NCBI GenBank assembly: GCA_016927185.1
Contig: JAFGND010000077.1
Location: 1-31,836 of the forward strand
DNA from: Candidatus Coatesiibacteriota bacterium
GTDB taxonomy: Bacteria > JAFGND01
DNA length: 31,836 bases
Reading direction: 5' to 3'
Below the pieces are notes generated by a model. The model was not told the origin of the DNA. It searched no databases and was given only the letters and a program-made list of their open reading frames with translations. This document shows, piece after piece, positions 7,760 through 15,417 of the stretch. Each line of letters begins with the position of its first letter. The first letter of the stretch is position 1. The position numbers and the translations under genes are program-made.

Positions 7760-9586
7760 ATGGATGATTTACTGAAAACAGTTAATGAACGCATTGTTCT
7801 GTGTGATGGAGCAATGGGAACAAGATTGTATGCCAAAGGTATATATATCAACCAGTGCTTCGACTTGCTTAATCTTACAAGACCGAAGCTGGTAACTGAA
7901 GTTCACAAGGAATACTTTGATGCAGGAAGTGATATAATTGAAACCAATACATATGGTGCCAATTACGTAAAACTTCAGAAGCATGGCATAGAGGATCATC
8001 TTGAAGATATAAACAGGGAGGGAGTAAAACTTGCCAGAGAAGTGGCAGGTGATAAAGCCTGGGTTGCTGCAAGTATAGGACCAATTGGTATTCCAATAGA
8101 ACCATTTGGTAAAATGAGTTTTGATGAAGTTTATGATGTTTTCAGGCAGCAAGCTGAAGCTTTCAAGGATACTGATGTAGATTGTTTCATGTTTGAGACA
8201 TTCAATCGGCTGGATGAGCTTCTACAGGCAATAAAAGCTTTCAGGGATTTGTATGATAAGCCAATAATTTCTCAGATTACCGTAGGTGATGATGCCAAAA
8301 TGCCTTATGGAACAACACCATCACAAGCTGCCAGACAACTTGAGGAAATCTCTGATGTAATAGGGATAAACTGTTCAGTAGGTCCTCAGATAATGCTTGA
8401 AGCTATAATAGAAATGGCTAAGGCAACTTGCAAACCTCTTATAGTACAACCAAATGCAGGAATTCCGAAGATGGTTGAGGGAAGATTCATTTATCTCTCC
8501 TCGCCTGAATACATGGCAGAATATGCAAAAAGGTTCATTCAGTATGGAGTGAGAATAATTGGAGGTTGCTGCGGGACTGATTATAATCATATATCCGCAA
8601 TGAAAGCAGCAATAAAAGCATTAACTCCCTCAAGAATAGAAGATGTAATTGTTCAGACATCAGAAAACGGAAAAACAGCGGAAGCTCAAATCCCGATTCC
8701 AAAAGGGCAGAAAAGTGCATTTGCCAGAAGACTTCTATCTGGAAAATATGTTATTTCAGTGGAAATAGATCCTCCGAGGGGAACTAACTTTGACAAGGTA
8801 CTGGAGGGAGCCAAGTTTCTGAAAGATAATAATATAGATGCATTAAATATTGCAGATGGACCAAGAGCCTCTGCCAGAATGAGTGCCCTTGCACTAGCTA
8901 AAATAATTGAAGAAGAAGTTGGAATTGAGACAATTCTTCATTACACCTGCAGAGACAGAAACCTGCTTGGGATGCAAAGCGATTTGCTGGGTGCTTCTGC
9001 AATGGGATTGAGAAATGTTCTTGCAGTAACCGGGGATCCTCCAAAACTTGGAGATTATCCTACGGCTACAGCAGTATATGATGTCGATTCAGTTGGATTA
9101 GTACAGATTATTCACAGACTAAATGTAGGACTTGATGTGGCGGGTAATCCCATTGGTAATCCATGCGCTTTTTATATAGGAGTTGGAGCAAATCCTGGAG
9201 CAATAGATATTGAACTGGAGCATAAAAGACTGTTTTGGAAAATTGATGCTGGAGCAGAATATATTCTTACACAACCAGTCTTTGATCCAGAACTTTATCT
9301 CGAGTTTATGAAAAGGATAAAGCAATATAAAATTCCTGTACTTGCAGGGATACTGCCTTTAGTATCTTACAAAAACGCTGAATTCCTTCACAATGAAGTT
9401 CCGGGAATGAGCATACCTTTTGAAACAAGGGAAAGAATGAGGTTGGCGGGAACAGGAGCTGCTGCCAGAGCTGAAGGAATAAAGATAGCAAAAGAATCTC
9501 TTGATTCAATAAGAAAGCATTCTCAAGGAGCTTATCTTATAATACCATTCGGGAGTTTTAAATCTATTACTGACATACTTGAATAA
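7760..9586 (+). CDS. Bifunctional homocysteine S-methyltransferase / 5,10-methylenetetrahydrofolate reductase
   Basis: Two enzymes are fused. Residues 1-290 are a zinc-dependent homocysteine methyltransferase: DGAMGTRLY near residue 16, and zinc ligands C205 (GINCSVGP) and C270-C271 (GGCCGTD). Residues about 315-608 are a MetF-type reductase (VSVEIDPPRGTNFDK in outline, LHYTCRDRN, VLAVTGDPPK, FYIGVGANPG, LTQPVFDPE), which uses FAD to make 5-methyl-THF. The layout and 608-aa length match the Bacillus YitJ-type bifunctional protein. There is no cobalamin-binding module, so it is not a complete MetH; the methyl donor of the first domain is uncertain. It may work with a separate corrinoid protein or with S-methylmethionine-type donors. 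No ribosome binding site of its own is visible; translation is coupled to the aminotransferase. Confidence 0.93.
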   Translation: MDDLLKTVNERIVLCDGAMGTRLYAKGIYINQCFDLLNLTRPKLVTEVHKEYFDAGSDIIETNTYGANYVKLQKHGIEDHLEDINREGVKLAREVAGDKAWVAASIGPIGIPIEPFGKMSFDEVYDVFRQQAEAFKDTDVDCFMFETFNRLDELLQAIKAFRDLYDKPIISQITVGDDAKMPYGTTPSQAARQLEEISDVIGINCSVGPQIMLEAIIEMAKATCKPLIVQPNAGIPKMVEGRFIYLSSPEYMAEYAKRFIQYGVRIIGGCCGTDYNHISAMKAAIKALTPSRIEDVIVQTSENGKTAEAQIPIPKGQKSAFARRLLSGKYVISVEIDPPRGTNFDKVLEGAKFLKDNNIDALNIADGPRASARMSALALAKIIEEEVGIETILHYTCRDRNLLGMQSDLLGASAMGLRNVLAVTGDPPKLGDYPTATAVYDVDSVGLVQIIHRLNVGLDVAGNPIGNPCAFYIGVGANPGAIDIELEHKRLFWKIDAGAEYILTQPVFDPELYLEFMKRIKQYKIPVLAGILPLVSYKNAEFLHNEVPGMSIPFETRERMRLAGTGAAARAEGIKIAKESLDSIRKHSQGAYLIIPFGSFKSITDILE

Positions 9587-9596
9587 AGGAGAGAAA

Positions 9597-10124
9597 ATGT
9601 GCCTTAAACTGATTGTAGCTGTTTTATTAATATCACTTGGTTTTACTTTGCTTAATGCAGAAAAACTTCTTCCAGGAGATGATAATGAAACAATAATCAA
9701 CAAATTGAAAGCAAACGCTGATACCTTGAAAATAGTAACTGAAATTGCAAAACAAGAAGATAACTCTGTCTTGCAGATGGGTTTCAAGAGTAATGAACCT
9801 GGAGAAATATACAAAGCAGTACTAGTTTTTAGCTCTCTTCAGATTCCTTCGCAGAATGAAAAGAAATACTCTATTGTCTTGATATATCTTTTCACGAATA
9901 TTGAAATTTCAAAAGATAAATCCAAAGTAATTGATCTTATAAACCAGTTTCATAACGATTACTGGAGCGGAACTTTCAGTATAGATGAGAAAAACAGGGT
10001 TAAAGGCAAGATAACTGTATTAATTCCCCCTGAAGGAATTTCTCCCAACTCAGCATTTGCTGCATCAATGTTTTTGATGCAAGGATGGGAGATTTTGTTT
10101 CAGAATTTGAAGCCTTATATTTAA
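9597..10124 (+). CDS. Small secreted protein, first of a tandem paralogous pair
   Basis: The protein of 175 residues is exported: MCLKLIVAVLLISLGFTLLNA is a signal peptide with likely cleavage after LNA. I chose the ATG at 9597, behind AAAGGAGAG, over an in-frame TTG 18 bases upstream that overlaps the previous gene. The mature part is a small alpha/beta protein, ending in LIPPEGISP, LMQGWEILFQ. The same ending, with a PPEGI-P block and a Q(G/D)GW block before a C-terminal helix, recurs in the next gene, so the two are diverged duplicates. No cysteine pair, metal site or lipobox is visible. I do not recognise the family. It is third in the operon, 10 bases after the methyltransferase fusion. 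Confidence 0.8.
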   Translation: MCLKLIVAVLLISLGFTLLNAEKLLPGDDNETIINKLKANADTLKIVTEIAKQEDNSVLQMGFKSNEPGEIYKAVLVFSSLQIPSQNEKKYSIVLIYLFTNIEISKDKSKVIDLINQFHNDYWSGTFSIDEKNRVKGKITVLIPPEGISPNSAFAASMFLMQGWEILFQNLKPYI

Positions 10125-10125
10125 A

Positions 10126-10629
10126 ATGAGAAAACTAATCGTCTTATTGTTTACCTTTTCTATGATTTTTGCAGAAGAGAATCTGATAAAACCTACTATG
10201 CCTAATGATGAATTCTTGAGGATACTATCAGAATACTTCAAGACAAACGGAATAGAAAGTGAGATAATAAAACTTAAGAATATCAGTTTATTGAAAGTTA
10301 CGCCACCTGAAAAACTTGGAAATATGTGGCTGGTTTTCAGCCTTCAACCGATGACAGTATTTGAAAAAAGAGCATATGGATTTGTTCAGATAAATATGAT
10401 GACAGGGAGGAGAATGCATAGATACAAGAAGCATTTCATTACCATGAATGAACATAATCTGAAAAATTCTGAAGGTTGTTTTTTCATGAACGAGTTTGAT
10501 AGAATTGAAGGTAATTTACTTATCGTTGTGCCACCTGAAGGGATAAAACCAGATATAATTCTTCAAGGCAAGAATTACCTGCAGGATGGATGGGTAAAGT
10601 TATCTAAGATGTTAGGTGTTGATCCATAA
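10126..10629 (+). CDS. Small secreted protein, second of a tandem paralogous pair
   Basis: This 167-residue protein is exported (MRKLIVLLFTFSMIFAEE signal peptide, cleavage near FAE) and has no lipobox. It shares the overall plan of its upstream neighbour: an N-terminal helix with a PNDEF or GDDNE start, a central run of strands (MWLVFSLQP; KAVLVFSSLQIP in the neighbour), and the C-terminal VVPPEGIKP and LQDGWVKL blocks. It lies one base after the first copy, so the pair probably acts together, perhaps as a heterodimer; that is inference. The family is unknown to me. Its stop is followed by AAAAGGGGAGGGG, the ribosome binding site of the next gene. Confidence 0.8.
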   Translation: MRKLIVLLFTFSMIFAEENLIKPTMPNDEFLRILSEYFKTNGIESEIIKLKNISLLKVTPPEKLGNMWLVFSLQPMTVFEKRAYGFVQINMMTGRRMHRYKKHFITMNEHNLKNSEGCFFMNEFDRIEGNLLIVVPPEGIKPDIILQGKNYLQDGWVKLSKMLGVDP

Positions 10630-10647
10630 AAGGGGAGGGGACTGGCA

Positions 10648-11793
10648 ATGTTTCACGACAATAAAGTATTCTTTTCTTTAAAGAGAGAAAAAAATAGGCC
10701 TACTTGTAGAATGGAATCAGATGATAAGCATTATAATGCATTGATAGATTGGATTGGAAAAGCCTATCGAAACACTCCCATGAATCTAGCTTTCCCTGCA
10801 GGCTATAATCTGGAACAAGGATGGTTGAAGGGAAAGGAAACAACAGCTGCTTTAGCTCTTGTTTTTTTCCTTAAGATAAATGAAGAGCGCTTTATTGAAG
10901 TGGCAAAATCTCTTGCTGATTATCTTGTTTCAAGACAGGTTCCAGTCGGATGGTATTTCCCGTCTGATAAAAAACCTCCAGTAAACCCTTCTATTTATAC
11001 AACAGCAGTTATAATAGATGCATTGCTAAAAGCTTATTCTAAATTCAACGATGAAGCATATATAGAATCAGCGATAAATGCAGGGAACTGGCTAATATCA
11101 ATACAAGCAAGTGATGGAACATGGAGAAGATTCTCCCCCCATGGAAGACCACAATCATTTCATGCAATAGCTGCCTCAAAACTGGCAAAACTATATGAAG
11201 TAACTCTTGAAACAGGATTCAAGTTAGGAGCAATTAAATATATGGAATGGTTGAAAAGCATGTATGAACCAAGAATACCATGGATTTATCATATGGAAAG
11301 GAAAGAGGGAATTTCTACAAAAACAAGAGATATGGCATTGACATTGCTTGGAATGGTTGAAATAGCAGAACAACTTTCACTCCATGATATCATGGCAAGA
11401 GCTTCAGACTTTGCAGAAAAAATCCTGGAAGTTTACAGAGAAAAATCCTTTCTATATCCAGCATATTCAATAGAATGGAAACCTGAAGTAAAATCTTATG
11501 CTGACATTCTTGGTTATGCATACATGGCGAGGACTTTTCTAAATCTGGATAAATTGAAACAATGTGTTGCTTTTGGCGGAATTGCCAGATCAATGATTCA
11601 ATATATCAAGAAGACACATGTAATTGAAGGTAAAGAGGATTTTGTTGGAGCATTAAAACTAAGCCAACCCATACACAAGGGAGAAAAACCATTAACATTT
11701 TCTTCTGATGCTACTATAGTTTTTGCTGATTTGTTATATGATGCTAAAACGGATTTATTACCGAAATGGGACAGGAATCCAGAGAAAAAATAA
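10648..11793 (+). CDS. Alpha/alpha-toroid protein of unknown function
   Basis: This 381-residue protein has no signal peptide or membrane segment. It consists of repeated helix pairs with spaced small-residue and Trp motifs: ETTAALALVFFL, YTTAVIIDALLKAY, AGNWLISIQASDGTWRRF, FHAIAASKLAKLYE, DMALTLLGMVEIAEQ. This is the look of the alpha/alpha toroids of terpenoid cyclases, six-hairpin glycosidases and lanthionine cyclases. The QASDGTW segment resembles the QW/QDGSW repeat of the cyclase superfamily, but I see no DXDD or DCTAE catalytic motif, so enzymatic function is open. A strong GGGGAGGGG ribosome binding site precedes the ATG. The stop overlaps the pduS-like start (TAATG), implying coordinated production with the redox pair downstream. 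Confidence 0.75.
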   Translation: MFHDNKVFFSLKREKNRPTCRMESDDKHYNALIDWIGKAYRNTPMNLAFPAGYNLEQGWLKGKETTAALALVFFLKINEERFIEVAKSLADYLVSRQVPVGWYFPSDKKPPVNPSIYTTAVIIDALLKAYSKFNDEAYIESAINAGNWLISIQASDGTWRRFSPHGRPQSFHAIAASKLAKLYEVTLETGFKLGAIKYMEWLKSMYEPRIPWIYHMERKEGISTKTRDMALTLLGMVEIAEQLSLHDIMARASDFAEKILEVYREKSFLYPAYSIEWKPEVKSYADILGYAYMARTFLNLDKLKQCVAFGGIARSMIQYIKKTHVIEGKEDFVGALKLSQPIHKGEKPLTFSSDATIVFADLLYDAKTDLLPKWDRNPEKK

Positions 11794-13058
11794 TGCTTTC
11801 AATTGAAGATATTCAGAAATATGGTATAGTAGGATGTGGTGGCGCAGGATTTCCTTCTCATATCAAGCTTATGAATGAAGTCAAAACATTCATTATCAAT
11901 GCAGTTGAATGTGAACCTCTTTTATGGACAGATAAGTATCTTGCCTTGAATCATTACGAGGAAATAATTAATGGAATTGATTATGTAATAAGATTAAAAA
12001 AACCTGAAAAAACAATATTATGCATCAAGGACAAGTTTTATGAGTATTTTACAGAGTTAATAAAGAGACTTGATAATATTGAAGTAATGCGAATGAAAGA
12101 CTATTATCCTGCTGGAGATGAATTAATAATAATAAACGAAGCTCTTGGATTAACCATAAGTCCAGGGAAAATACCCAAAGATTATGGAATACTTGTTAAT
12201 AACATTGAGACATTGTTTCATCTTGGGAATGCAGCAAGTAAAAACAGAAAAATGACAAGGAAATATTTAACAGTCACTACAAAAACAAAATCATATATTG
12301 TATCAACCCCTATAGGCACCCGTTTCAGGGATGTATTAGCAAAATTAGATATAAAACTAAAAGAAAATGAGATTTTAATAGAGAATGGTCTTATGACTGG
12401 GAATTCTATCAGTGAAGATTCTTTTATTAATTCAACAACAAAAGCCTTGATTGTTTATAATCCAACAAGAGTTTACAATGAGATAGTTTCGTTTTCCCCT
12501 TCCAGACAGCAAAGAAGAAATTTTACAGCATGTATTCAATGCAGCAGATGTACTGATTTGTGCCCAAGGTATCTTATAGGTCATCCACTGAAACCTCACA
12601 GGATAATGAGATGCATGATGAATGATGAGAAAAAAGCTATTGATTTTGGACTTTTTTTATGTTCTGATTGTGGTTTATGCGAAATTTATGCTTGTCCTAT
12701 GGGTATTGCTCCAAGGCAGATAATCAGGAAACTGAAGAATGAATTAGAAAACAAGGGTACTCTTCATGAAAATCTCTTGAAAACAAATACAAGAAAATTC
12801 AGATTGGTAAGCAGCAAATCTTTATACAAGAGACTTGCAGTGACGAGTAAAAAGCCTGATTCAAATGAAGTCTGCATAAATCCAGAAACTGTAAGATTGC
12901 AGATAAAAAGTAAAGGTTCCTTGCTTGTATCTAATGATGAAAAGGTAACTGAGGGGCAGCCTTTATGGAAACCAGATAATACTTTTAATGTATGGATTAA
13001 TGCAACGATTAGTGGCAAGATAAAAATAGATAGTGAAGGCATTATAATAAAGGATTAG
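11793..13058 (+). CDS. pduS: PduS-like SLBB/4Fe-4S flavoprotein (RnfC family, microcompartment cobalamin-reductase type)
   Basis: It resembles PduS, the FMN and Fe-S enzyme that reduces corrinoids in propanediol microcompartments and belongs to the RnfC/NuoF group. The N-terminus holds the glycine-rich loop GCGGAGFPSHIKL and NAVECEP for nucleotide/flavin binding. An SLBB-like region lies around residues 155-225. A double ferredoxin motif follows: C247, C250, C253, C257 and C290, C293, C296, C301, spaced as in PduS, including the CPRYLIGH-L-PH stretch between them. The C-terminal barrel (about 365-421) matches the PduS tail. The length of 421 aa is slightly below PduS (about 450). I prefer the ATG overlapping the previous stop (TAATG) over one 27 bases upstream, as the loop then sits near the N-terminus. 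The in vivo acceptor is unknown. Confidence 0.9.
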   Translation: MLSIEDIQKYGIVGCGGAGFPSHIKLMNEVKTFIINAVECEPLLWTDKYLALNHYEEIINGIDYVIRLKKPEKTILCIKDKFYEYFTELIKRLDNIEVMRMKDYYPAGDELIIINEALGLTISPGKIPKDYGILVNNIETLFHLGNAASKNRKMTRKYLTVTTKTKSYIVSTPIGTRFRDVLAKLDIKLKENEILIENGLMTGNSISEDSFINSTTKALIVYNPTRVYNEIVSFSPSRQQRRNFTACIQCSRCTDLCPRYLIGHPLKPHRIMRCMMNDEKKAIDFGLFLCSDCGLCEIYACPMGIAPRQIIRKLKNELENKGTLHENLLKTNTRKFRLVSSKSLYKRLAVTSKKPDSNEVCINPETVRLQIKSKGSLLVSNDEKVTEGQPLWKPDNTFNVWINATISGKIKIDSEGIIIKD

Positions 13059-13059
13059 A

Positions 13060-13605
13060 ATGCTGGAAGCAATTGGATTGATTGAATGGCAGAGTATTGC
13101 CATAGGTTATGCAGCAACTGATATATTGCTTAAAACCTCAAACATAACTTTACTGGAAGCAAGGCCAACATGCCCTGGGCGTTTTTATGCCTTGATAACT
13201 GGAGATGTCGCTTCTGTAAAAGTTTCAATAGAGAAAGCAGAAAACTATTCCATTGAAGAGGTCATAGATAAAATAGTGCTGCCTAATGCTCATCCTACAG
13301 TAATACCAGCGATTACAGGTAGAGGTATTTCATATGAAAACCAATCCCTGGGAATCGTAGAGACTTTCACGTTAAGTTCATGTTTGAATTGTGCTGACAT
13401 GATTGCAAAATCAGCTGCTGTAGAGCTTATTGAAATACGATTGGGAATTGGACTAGCAGGCAAATCAATTGCGATTTGCTGTGGAGAAGTAGCTGCTGTT
13501 TCCTCAGCTGTCAATCGTTGTCCATTACTTCTCAGTGAAAATGGAAACCTTGTAGCTGTTGAAGTTATAGCAGCTCCCCACAAAGACTTGTACGGCTTAT
13601 ACTAG
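13060..13605 (+). CDS. pduT: PduT-like BMC-T shell protein with predicted pore 4Fe-4S cluster
   Basis: This is a tandem-domain bacterial microcompartment shell protein that trimerises into a hexagon-like tile. Domain 1 (about 1-90) opens EAIGLIEW-SIAIG and contains TC38PGRF. Domain 2 (about 95-181) opens LGIVETFTLSSC. C38 falls at the position of the PduT cysteine that holds a [4Fe-4S] cluster in the trimer pore. The length, 181 aa, is normal. Domain 2 has extra cysteines, C108, C111, C140, C141 and C154, that the PduT sequence I recall lacks apart from the C108 position. It starts one base after the pduS-like gene, behind AAGGA. PduT partners PduS in electron transfer across the shell. No other shell or enzyme gene of a microcompartment lies in the window. 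The last 4 bases overlap the convergent gene. Confidence 0.92.
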   Translation: MLEAIGLIEWQSIAIGYAATDILLKTSNITLLEARPTCPGRFYALITGDVASVKVSIEKAENYSIEEVIDKIVLPNAHPTVIPAITGRGISYENQSLGIVETFTLSSCLNCADMIAKSAAVELIEIRLGIGLAGKSIAICCGEVAAVSSAVNRCPLLLSENGNLVAVEVIAAPHKDLYGLY

Positions 13606-14222
13606 CTATCACCTAAAACTTCAGCAAAATCAGAATCAGAATCAAGCAGGTTTTCATCAAAAGCATCCTCTTTCAAAGACGACAGTATTGTTCTTACTAT
13701 TTCTGGTTGATTATCCATGAGAAGTTTTGTTACATGATCAGCAAGATTTCTGTTTTTCAAAGCCTGGATTTTTTGAGATAATTCTGGATGTTCCTCTGAA
13801 ATCAAAAGCTTTTTGAAAAGAGGTTCGTCTACAAATTCCAAGAATTTTATGTCTTTTGATTTCTCTAATCGTACCAGATCTGATGCCTTGCAAATACAAT
13901 ATTGTTCATCAAAGTCCAGGTCCTTGTTAAGAATTTGTATTACCAGTAAATCCTGTTCAGGTTTCATTTTCCATTTCAGGAGTTTTTCTATCTTGTATTC
14001 AGTTTTTGCTTCCTGAGGCAATTCAAGTAAAGTTATGGATGCAGTCTGAAGGTTGGCTCCCTTTCCAGTATACCAGACATAATAAATCCAAAGCGGATCC
14101 TTGAAGTCATTAATGTACTCATTTATAAGGTTTCCAGCTTTCTTGAATTCCTCCTCAATCAGTGCATTAAATCTTACCCCATTCTCATTAAGCTGTGAGT
14201 TTAAAAGAGCAAATTTCCCCAT
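13602..14222 (-). CDS. Hypothetical protein, last gene of the zinc-ribbon operon
   Basis: This soluble 206-residue protein has no signal peptide, membrane segment or recognisable motif. The N-terminal part is mixed alpha/beta (FKDPLWIYYVWYTGKG, ASITLLELP). The C-terminal part (about 125-206) is helical and ends in an acidic tail (DAFDENLLDSDSDFAEVLGD), which often mediates protein contacts. AAGGGGG precedes the ATG. It starts 16 bases after the double CDP-alcohol transferase gene on the same strand, so it is probably co-transcribed with it. Its stop overlaps that of the pduT-like gene by 4 bases in convergent orientation, with no terminator. I do not recognise the family. Confidence 0.75.
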   Translation of the reverse strand: MGKFALLNSQLNENGVRFNALIEEEFKKAGNLINEYINDFKDPLWIYYVWYTGKGANLQTASITLLELPQEAKTEYKIEKLLKWKMKPEQDLLVIQILNKDLDFDEQYCICKASDLVRLEKSKDIKFLEFVDEPLFKKLLISEEHPELSQKIQALKNRNLADHVTKLLMDNQPEIVRTILSSLKEDAFDENLLDSDSDFAEVLGDS

Positions 14223-14238
14223 TTCAAAACCCCCTTGT

Positions 14239-15414
14239 TTAACCAGTCATTTTATCTATAGATTTCAAATTAGTCTTCTTGTCTCTTGATCTGTTCTTTT
14301 TCCATCCTGCTGCAACTGATATTGGTAGCAATGCAAGTGGAATGAGAGCTAGAAAATAGCTAGAATATGGTACTTTATATATCATGGCGATAATACAAAT
14401 CATTACCATTATATGTGTTATTCTATTCAGGAAAAGCTTCTTCTGTCCATCAGGTTGTACTGAAACAAAAGGCAAAATCAGAAATAATACTGTGACTAAT
14501 GTCATAACTATACTTGAATATAGATCTATTATTGTATTTGTTTTTGTATAGTTCCAGAAATAGAACGATATTATAATCAAATTATCAGTTAGCATATCAA
14601 ACCAGGCCCCAAACGATGAAGATGCACTCATTTGCTTGGCAATCATTCCATCAAAAATATCAGTGAGAAATATAAGTATGATTATTGACATTCCTGTAGA
14701 TGGATTTCCCGACATGTTTCTCAATAATATGAAAGTAAGGAGTATTCTTGTAAAGGTAGTGATATTAGCCAGGAAATAGCCTATGACTTTCAGAAGCTTC
14801 AACTCAAGCAATCCTGAATAATATAAATGTGCAAGTACACTAACTAGTGTTAGTAGAAGCATTATTCCCAGATAGTATTCAAGGAACGGAAGTTTTCTAT
14901 TGAAAAAATAGTGGAAGAAAAGGAAGGGGATTAAACTCCATTGAAGTGTCATTTTCCATTTTCCAACACTTGTAGCTCCAATTTTCTCTTCAATTTCCTC
15001 TGATGCCCACTGAACTAAAGCAGAACCAGCGCTTATAAGTTCCAGAATTATGACAGGCAATATTAATGCAACAAAGGACTGGGCAAAGAATACGTATAAG
15101 GAAATCATTGAAACTTTATCTGCAATTCTATCCAGGAATTGCCCCAATGGCTTTGGTGTTTTGTGAGTGAGTCTTGATAAAGGTCCATCAAGGAAATCTG
15201 TTAATCCCAATAGAAACCATGATATCATGAATATCCATGCATATGTATTAGCACCTCCCTCATGGAAAGCAATCAGGGCAAAAATGCAGACAGGCATGAA
15301 GAATAATGGTCTGCTTAACGTAAGCCTGTTTGGTGTTATCCAGTAGGGGAAAAGCCTTGCAAATCTTATTGCAGTGTGTTCCCTGAACTCCAAAAATTTT
15401 TCCAATAGAGTCAT
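14239..15414 (-). CDS. Fused double-domain CDP-alcohol phosphatidyltransferase
   Basis: This polytopic membrane protein of 391 residues has two copies of the CDP-alcohol phosphotransferase motif, which joins a CDP-linked lipid to an alcohol in phospholipid synthesis. Copy 1 has D73-x2-D76-G77, S80-R81, G91, D95 and D99 (Ser replaces the usual Ala, and there are nine residues between Arg and Gly rather than eight). Copy 2 has D252-x2-D255-G256, A259-K260, G269, D273 and D277 (Lys replaces Arg, normal spacing). Each is preceded by the family N-terminal strand (TPNRLTLSRP; ITTFTRILL). Single-domain family members are about 180-220 aa, so this is a fused duplication. All four Asp remain in both copies, so neither is plainly dead. 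It lies 3 bases after the zinc-ribbon genes. The lipid product is unknown. Confidence 0.88.
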   Translation of the reverse strand: MTLLEKFLEFREHTAIRFARLFPYWITPNRLTLSRPLFFMPVCIFALIAFHEGGANTYAWIFMISWFLLGLTDFLDGPLSRLTHKTPKPLGQFLDRIADKVSMISLYVFFAQSFVALILPVIILELISAGSALVQWASEEIEEKIGATSVGKWKMTLQWSLIPFLFFHYFFNRKLPFLEYYLGIMLLLTLVSVLAHLYYSGLLELKLLKVIGYFLANITTFTRILLTFILLRNMSGNPSTGMSIIILIFLTDIFDGMIAKQMSASSSFGAWFDMLTDNLIIISFYFWNYTKTNTIIDLYSSIVMTLVTVLFLILPFVSVQPDGQKKLFLNRITHIMVMICIIAMIYKVPYSSYFLALIPLALLPISVAAGWKKNRSRDKKTNLKSIDKMTG

Positions 15415-15417
15415 TTT

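Noticed and set aside
9579-9596. TTG start for the first small secreted protein
   Set aside because: It overlaps the previous gene and puts charged residues (NKGEK) ahead of the signal peptide. The ATG at 9597 has a good ribosome binding site at proper distance.
11766-11792. Upstream ATG for the PduS-like gene
   Set aside because: It lies inside the toroid gene and adds nine residues not needed by the family fold; the TAATG junction at 11793 is the usual coupling form in this genome.
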